Below are positions 42,068-46,805 of a stretch of DNA of 46,805 nucleotides, piece after piece. The stretch is taken from positions 1 to 46,805 of the forward strand of contig JAAFHT010000009.1 of assembly GCA_013297625.1 (NCBI GenBank), read 5' to 3'. The notes beneath the pieces were generated by a model that had not been told where the DNA came from, ran no database searches, and was given only the letters and a program-made list of their open reading frames with translations. How positions within the stretch are numbered: position 1 is the first letter of the stretch; the number at the start of each line of letters is the position of its first letter. The position numbers and the translations under genes are program-made. This DNA is from Actinomycetota bacterium. Its GTDB lineage: Bacteria > Actinomycetota > Actinomycetes > Actinomycetales > Microbacteriaceae.

Positions 42068-42855
42068 GCGTGTTCGGTGCCGAACTGCTCGAGGGTGGGC
42101 CGCTTGGCCAGTCGGTGGTCGCCCGACGAGCGCCCCGTGAGGCGACGGCCGATCCAGGGCAGCACGTAGCGGCGCCAGTATTCGGCCGTGCGCGGGCGCG
42201 CGAGGTCGTCACCCGCGTCAGGCGAGTCGGGGGTGGGCGCCACAGCCGCGCCGAGCGCCGCAAGTACGTTGGCGGCGGCGAGCGCGTGCCCCTGTGCGTT
42301 GAGGTGCAGCCGGTCGACCGACCAATAGCGCAACTCGGGCAATCGGGGGTCGCTCCAGTTGTCGACGAAGAGCACGTCGGTGCCGGCAAGACGGTGTTTC
42401 ACAGCGAGGGCAAGCTCGTTGCCCCGTCGTGAGAAAACCCGGCCGAGCGGAATGTGCCGGGTCGGGTCACCGCCGCTCACGATCATGACGCGCGGCACTG
42501 TCTCGAGCGCGCGCTCGGCGGCCGACACGAGTCGGTCAGCGACGGCCTCGATCGAGACCGAGGGGCGCAAGATGTCGTTGCCGCCGCCGTTGATGCTCAG
42601 CAGCTCGGGGCCGAGGGCAAGCGCGGCCGGAAACTGGTCGTCAAGAATCGGCGCGAGCAAGCGGCCGCGAATCGCAAAGTTGGCGTAGCCTATCGATCCG
42701 CCGGCGGCGTGCGCGAGGCCCGCCGCGACGAGATCGGTCCAGCCGCGCGGCGTGCCATCGGGGCGCTCATCGCCCATGCCCTCGCTGTAGCTGTCGCCGA
42801 TTGCGGCATACGAGCGAATCGGCCTGGAGGCCGACGACCGCTCGCTGCGTGCCAT
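42064..42855 (-). CDS. SGNH/GDSL hydrolase
   Basis: A 263-aa protein without signal peptide. Block I is YAAIGDSYSEGMGDE with Ser22, block III is SINGGGNDILRP, block V is SVDRLHLNAQGHALAAANVL. The C-terminal tail (ARPRTAEYWRRYVLPWIGRR) is typical of actinobacterial members. It lies 8 bases after asd in the transcription direction and overlaps the lipoprotein SGNH gene. Confidence 0.92.
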   Translation of the reverse strand: MARSERSSASRPIRSYAAIGDSYSEGMGDERPDGTPRGWTDLVAAGLAHAAGGSIGYANFAIRGRLLAPILDDQFPAALALGPELLSINGGGNDILRPSVSIEAVADRLVSAAERALETVPRVMIVSGGDPTRHIPLGRVFSRRGNELALAVKHRLAGTDVLFVDNWSDPRLPELRYWSVDRLHLNAQGHALAAANVLAALGAAVAPTPDSPDAGDDLARPRTAEYWRRYVLPWIGRRLTGRSSGDHRLAKRPTLEQFGTEHA

Positions 42856-42863
42856 CGTGCGGC

Positions 42864-45193
<2,330 letters not shown>

Positions 45194-45307
45194 GGCGGTA
45201 CTCCTGAATGAATGGCGCAGCAGGGCTGAGGGTTAATGTCGAAAGCGGCAGTGAGCACGAGCGTGCTCGAGCCGGCGGCGCGACAGCGGTGGCGAGCCTG
45301 AGCCACG

Positions 45308-45313
45308 ATTCTA
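45308..45313 (-). promoter_or_regulatory. Possible -10 (TAGAAT) of lysC-asd
   Basis: TAGAAT on the minus strand lies 115 bases before the lysC GTG. No -35 is clear. An AGGAG ribosome binding site precedes the GTG. The 170-base spacer (45194-45363) also contains a perfect 6-bp hairpin GAGCAC-GAGC-GTGCTC (45253-45268) in the leader, of unknown role. Confidence 0.35.
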
Positions 45314-45363
45314 CTGCGAAGGGATGCCCGGCGCGGCATGCAGCGTATTTGAAGGCCGCACGG

Positions 45364-45963
45364 CTATCGCTCCACCGTGCGGCGCCCTTCGAAGGCGCGG
45401 CCAAGGGTGACTTCATCGGCATATTCGAGGTCGCCGCCGACCGGTAGGCCGCTCGCGAGCCGTGAGACGGTGAGACCCGGTTGCACGAGCAAGCGTGAGA
45501 GGTACGTCGCCGTCGCCTCGCCCTCAAGGTTGGGGTCGGTGGCGATGATCACCTCGGTCACGGTGCCGTCGCGTAGGCGAGCGAGCAATTGGGCGATGCG
45601 CAGGTCATCGGGTCCGATACCGTCAATGGGGCTAATCGCCCCGCCGAGCACGTGATACAGCCCGCGGAACTCCCGCGTGCGCTCGATCGCCACAACATCT
45701 TTCGCCTCTTCAACGACGCAAATGGTGGTCGGGCTGCGCCGAACATCGCGGCAAATCGAGCACTGCGCTTCTTCGGCGACGTTGCCGCAGATCTCACAGA
45801 AGCGCACCTTCTCGCGCACGTCGATGAGCAGTTGTGCGAGGTGAGCGACGTCGAACGACTCGGTCTGCAGAATGTGAAACGCGATGCGCTGGGCCGACTT
45901 CGGGCCGATTCCGGGCAACCGCCCGAATTCGTCAATGAGGTCTTGAATGATTCCGTCGTACAC
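45364..45963 (-). CDS. recR: Recombination protein RecR
   Basis: A 199-aa DNA repair protein that works with RecF/RecO in gap repair. It has the helix-hairpin-helix region [20 protein letters not shown], the C4 zinc finger [18 protein letters not shown] and the Toprim domain ([17 protein letters not shown]). The length is normal. It lies 39 bases after dnaX. The ybaB gene often found between the two is absent. Confidence 0.97.
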   Translation of the reverse strand: MYDGIIQDLIDEFGRLPGIGPKSAQRIAFHILQTESFDVAHLAQLLIDVREKVRFCEICGNVAEEAQCSICRDVRRSPTTICVVEEAKDVVAIERTREFRGLYHVLGGAISPIDGIGPDDLRIAQLLARLRDGTVTEVIIATDPNLEGEATATYLSRLLVQPGLTVSRLASGLPVGGDLEYADEVTLGRAFEGRRTVER

Positions 45964-46002
45964 GTCAGCTCTGCTCTCTCGCCTCTTGGTTTCGCGCTCG
46001 GG

Positions 46003-46805
46003 CTAGTACTCGTCGCGCATGGGATCCGGAGCGTCCGCGCTCGACGGGCGGTCAGGGTCAAACGCGGTCGCCGCCGGTGGTGCCGCGTCACCGCTCGCAA
46101 CTGTCGCGAACAGATCGACGTCGCCCGCGGTCACGAGCGGCTCGATGGCCTCTTCGCCCAAGAAGGTCGCCCCGAGCACCTCGCGCACGACCGCTTCTCC
46201 GTACCGCTGGCGGCCGTTGACTTCGGTCTGGTGCTGAACGACGGGGCGCTCGGCGACTTCTGGCTCGGGCGTCGACGTCGCCGAATCGCGCGCGGCCGCC
46301 GACTCAGCTGACGGTGATGATTCGGGCGAAGGGATGCTCGCCGGGGCCGCGACCGCTCCAGGTATCGCCGTCACAACCCAGTCAGTCACCGCGGCTGCAG
46401 GGGCCGCGGCTGCGGGGGCTGGTGTCGTCGGCCGAGCCGGAGCAGCGGTGCTCACCACCGGCGTCGGCGCAGACTCGGGGGCCGGGTCGGGGTCGGTGGG
46501 GGCATCCGCCGCCGACTCCGGTGAGGCGGCTGGGGTGGTGCCGAGCGAAGCGCGGGCATCCGTCGTGGGGTCGACCCGAACGCGGAACTTGACGCGCGCC
46601 CCAACGACAGCCTGGATGGCGGCGCGCACGTGCTCGCTCACGCTGTCAGCCGGTGCGGCGCGATGCTTGAAGGCGTTGGCGTCAGCCTCGGTCGGAAAAG
46701 AGAGGGTGAGAACATCGTCGTCGAGCGCGACGGCCGAGGTGCCAAAGACAACCGTCCACGAGCTGCGCTTGGTCTGTTGCACGGCCTCGAGCACCGCGGG
46801 CCACG
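46003..46805 (-). CDS. dnaX: DNA polymerase III subunit gamma/tau, C-terminal part
   Basis: The frame is open to the window end, so the ATPase part lies outside. About 267 residues are visible. WPAVLEAVQQTKRSSWTVVF and LTLSFPTEADANAFKHR match the C-terminal domain of actinobacterial tau. A low-complexity Ala/Pro/Ser/Thr linker of about 100 residues follows, then RYGEAVVREVLGATFLGEEA and an acidic tail. It loads the clamp and links the polymerase. Upstream of recR on the same strand. Confidence 0.9.
   Translation of the reverse strand, partial: WPAVLEAVQQTKRSSWTVVFGTSAVALDDDVLTLSFPTEADANAFKHRAAPADSVSEHVRAAIQAVVGARVKFRVRVDPTTDARASLGTTPAASPESAADAPTDPDPAPESAPTPVVSTAAPARPTTPAPAAAAPAAAVTDWVVTAIPGAVAAPASIPSPESSPSAESAAARDSATSTPEPEVAERPVVQHQTEVNGRQRYGEAVVREVLGATFLGEEAIEPLVTAGDVDLFATVASGDAAPPAATAFDPDRPSSADAPDPMRDEY

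Overview
The window looks like a chromosomal segment of a high-GC actinobacterium, most probably a member of the Microbacteriaceae. The reasons are the very GC-rich, densely packed genes with GTG starts and 1-8 nt overlaps, a fused ispDF, a CarD regulator, a RegX3/SenX3 two-component pair beside phoU and gpmA, a GlnR-type regulator beside pst, a MutT1-type Nudix/phosphatase fusion, the order dnaX-recR-lysC-asd, leaderless promoters and a tRNA without encoded CCA. The genus is inference. No insertion sequence, prophage, integrase or CRISPR array was seen, and no stretch over 300 bases lacks a gene.

Layout. 1-2967: two overlapping genes for N-terminally anchored extracellular proteins, not recognised; the larger runs off the window edge. 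3034-6720: proton-translocating transhydrogenase (pntA1, pntA2, pntB) and an XRE-cupin regulator with a 7-bp tandem repeat in its leader. 6866-10938: rlmB, cysS, ispDF and carD on one strand. 11139-11796: a small lipoprotein gene whose stop codon lies inside a 7-copy, 28-bp tandem repeat of small hairpins. 11816-15281: regX3-senX3, divergent phoU, gpmA. 15326-19405: a methyltransferase, an FUSC-type membrane protein, a YgfZ-like protein, a nitrobindin-like protein and two small membrane proteins. 19456-27582: glnR, pstSCAB, a MutT1-like gene and ppk. 27678-30479: an arsenic module (degenerate ArsC paralogue, aquaglyceroporin, ArsR-ArsC fusion, stand-alone ArsC) with no arsenite pump. 30549-32727: an XRE/membrane protein pair, two unrecognised genes and tRNA-Lys. 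32877-36944: a galactose locus (galM, deoR-type regulator, divergent galT-galK). 36952-42855: mqo, a TauE-type exporter, a CaiB-type CoA-transferase, a CDF transporter and two SGNH hydrolases. 42864-46805: asd, lysC broken by an in-frame amber codon, recR and the 3' part of dnaX.

How the genes work together. The centre is a phosphate/arsenate neighbourhood. Pst imports phosphate (and, in other bacteria, arsenate), PhoU/SenX3/RegX3 signal phosphate status, Ppk stores polyphosphate and the ars genes would deal with arsenate. PHO-box-like 11-bp direct repeats lie before pstS, between senX3 and phoU, and before the degenerate ArsC paralogue. The pstS and ArsC-paralogue promoters share the same spacing (GTTCAC, 15 nt, TAGACA). 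The two intact ars transcription units carry their own operator, ATAGAY-N4-GTCTAT, at apparently leaderless promoters.

The points most worth checking are the amber codon at the conserved Glu74 of lysC, the 28-bp hairpin array, the ArsR-ArsC fusion with no cysteine in its DNA-binding half, the Pho-type promoter on the degenerate ArsC paralogue, and a recurrent 10-bp word, GCGAGCATCC, found in several reading frames and in intergenic DNA.
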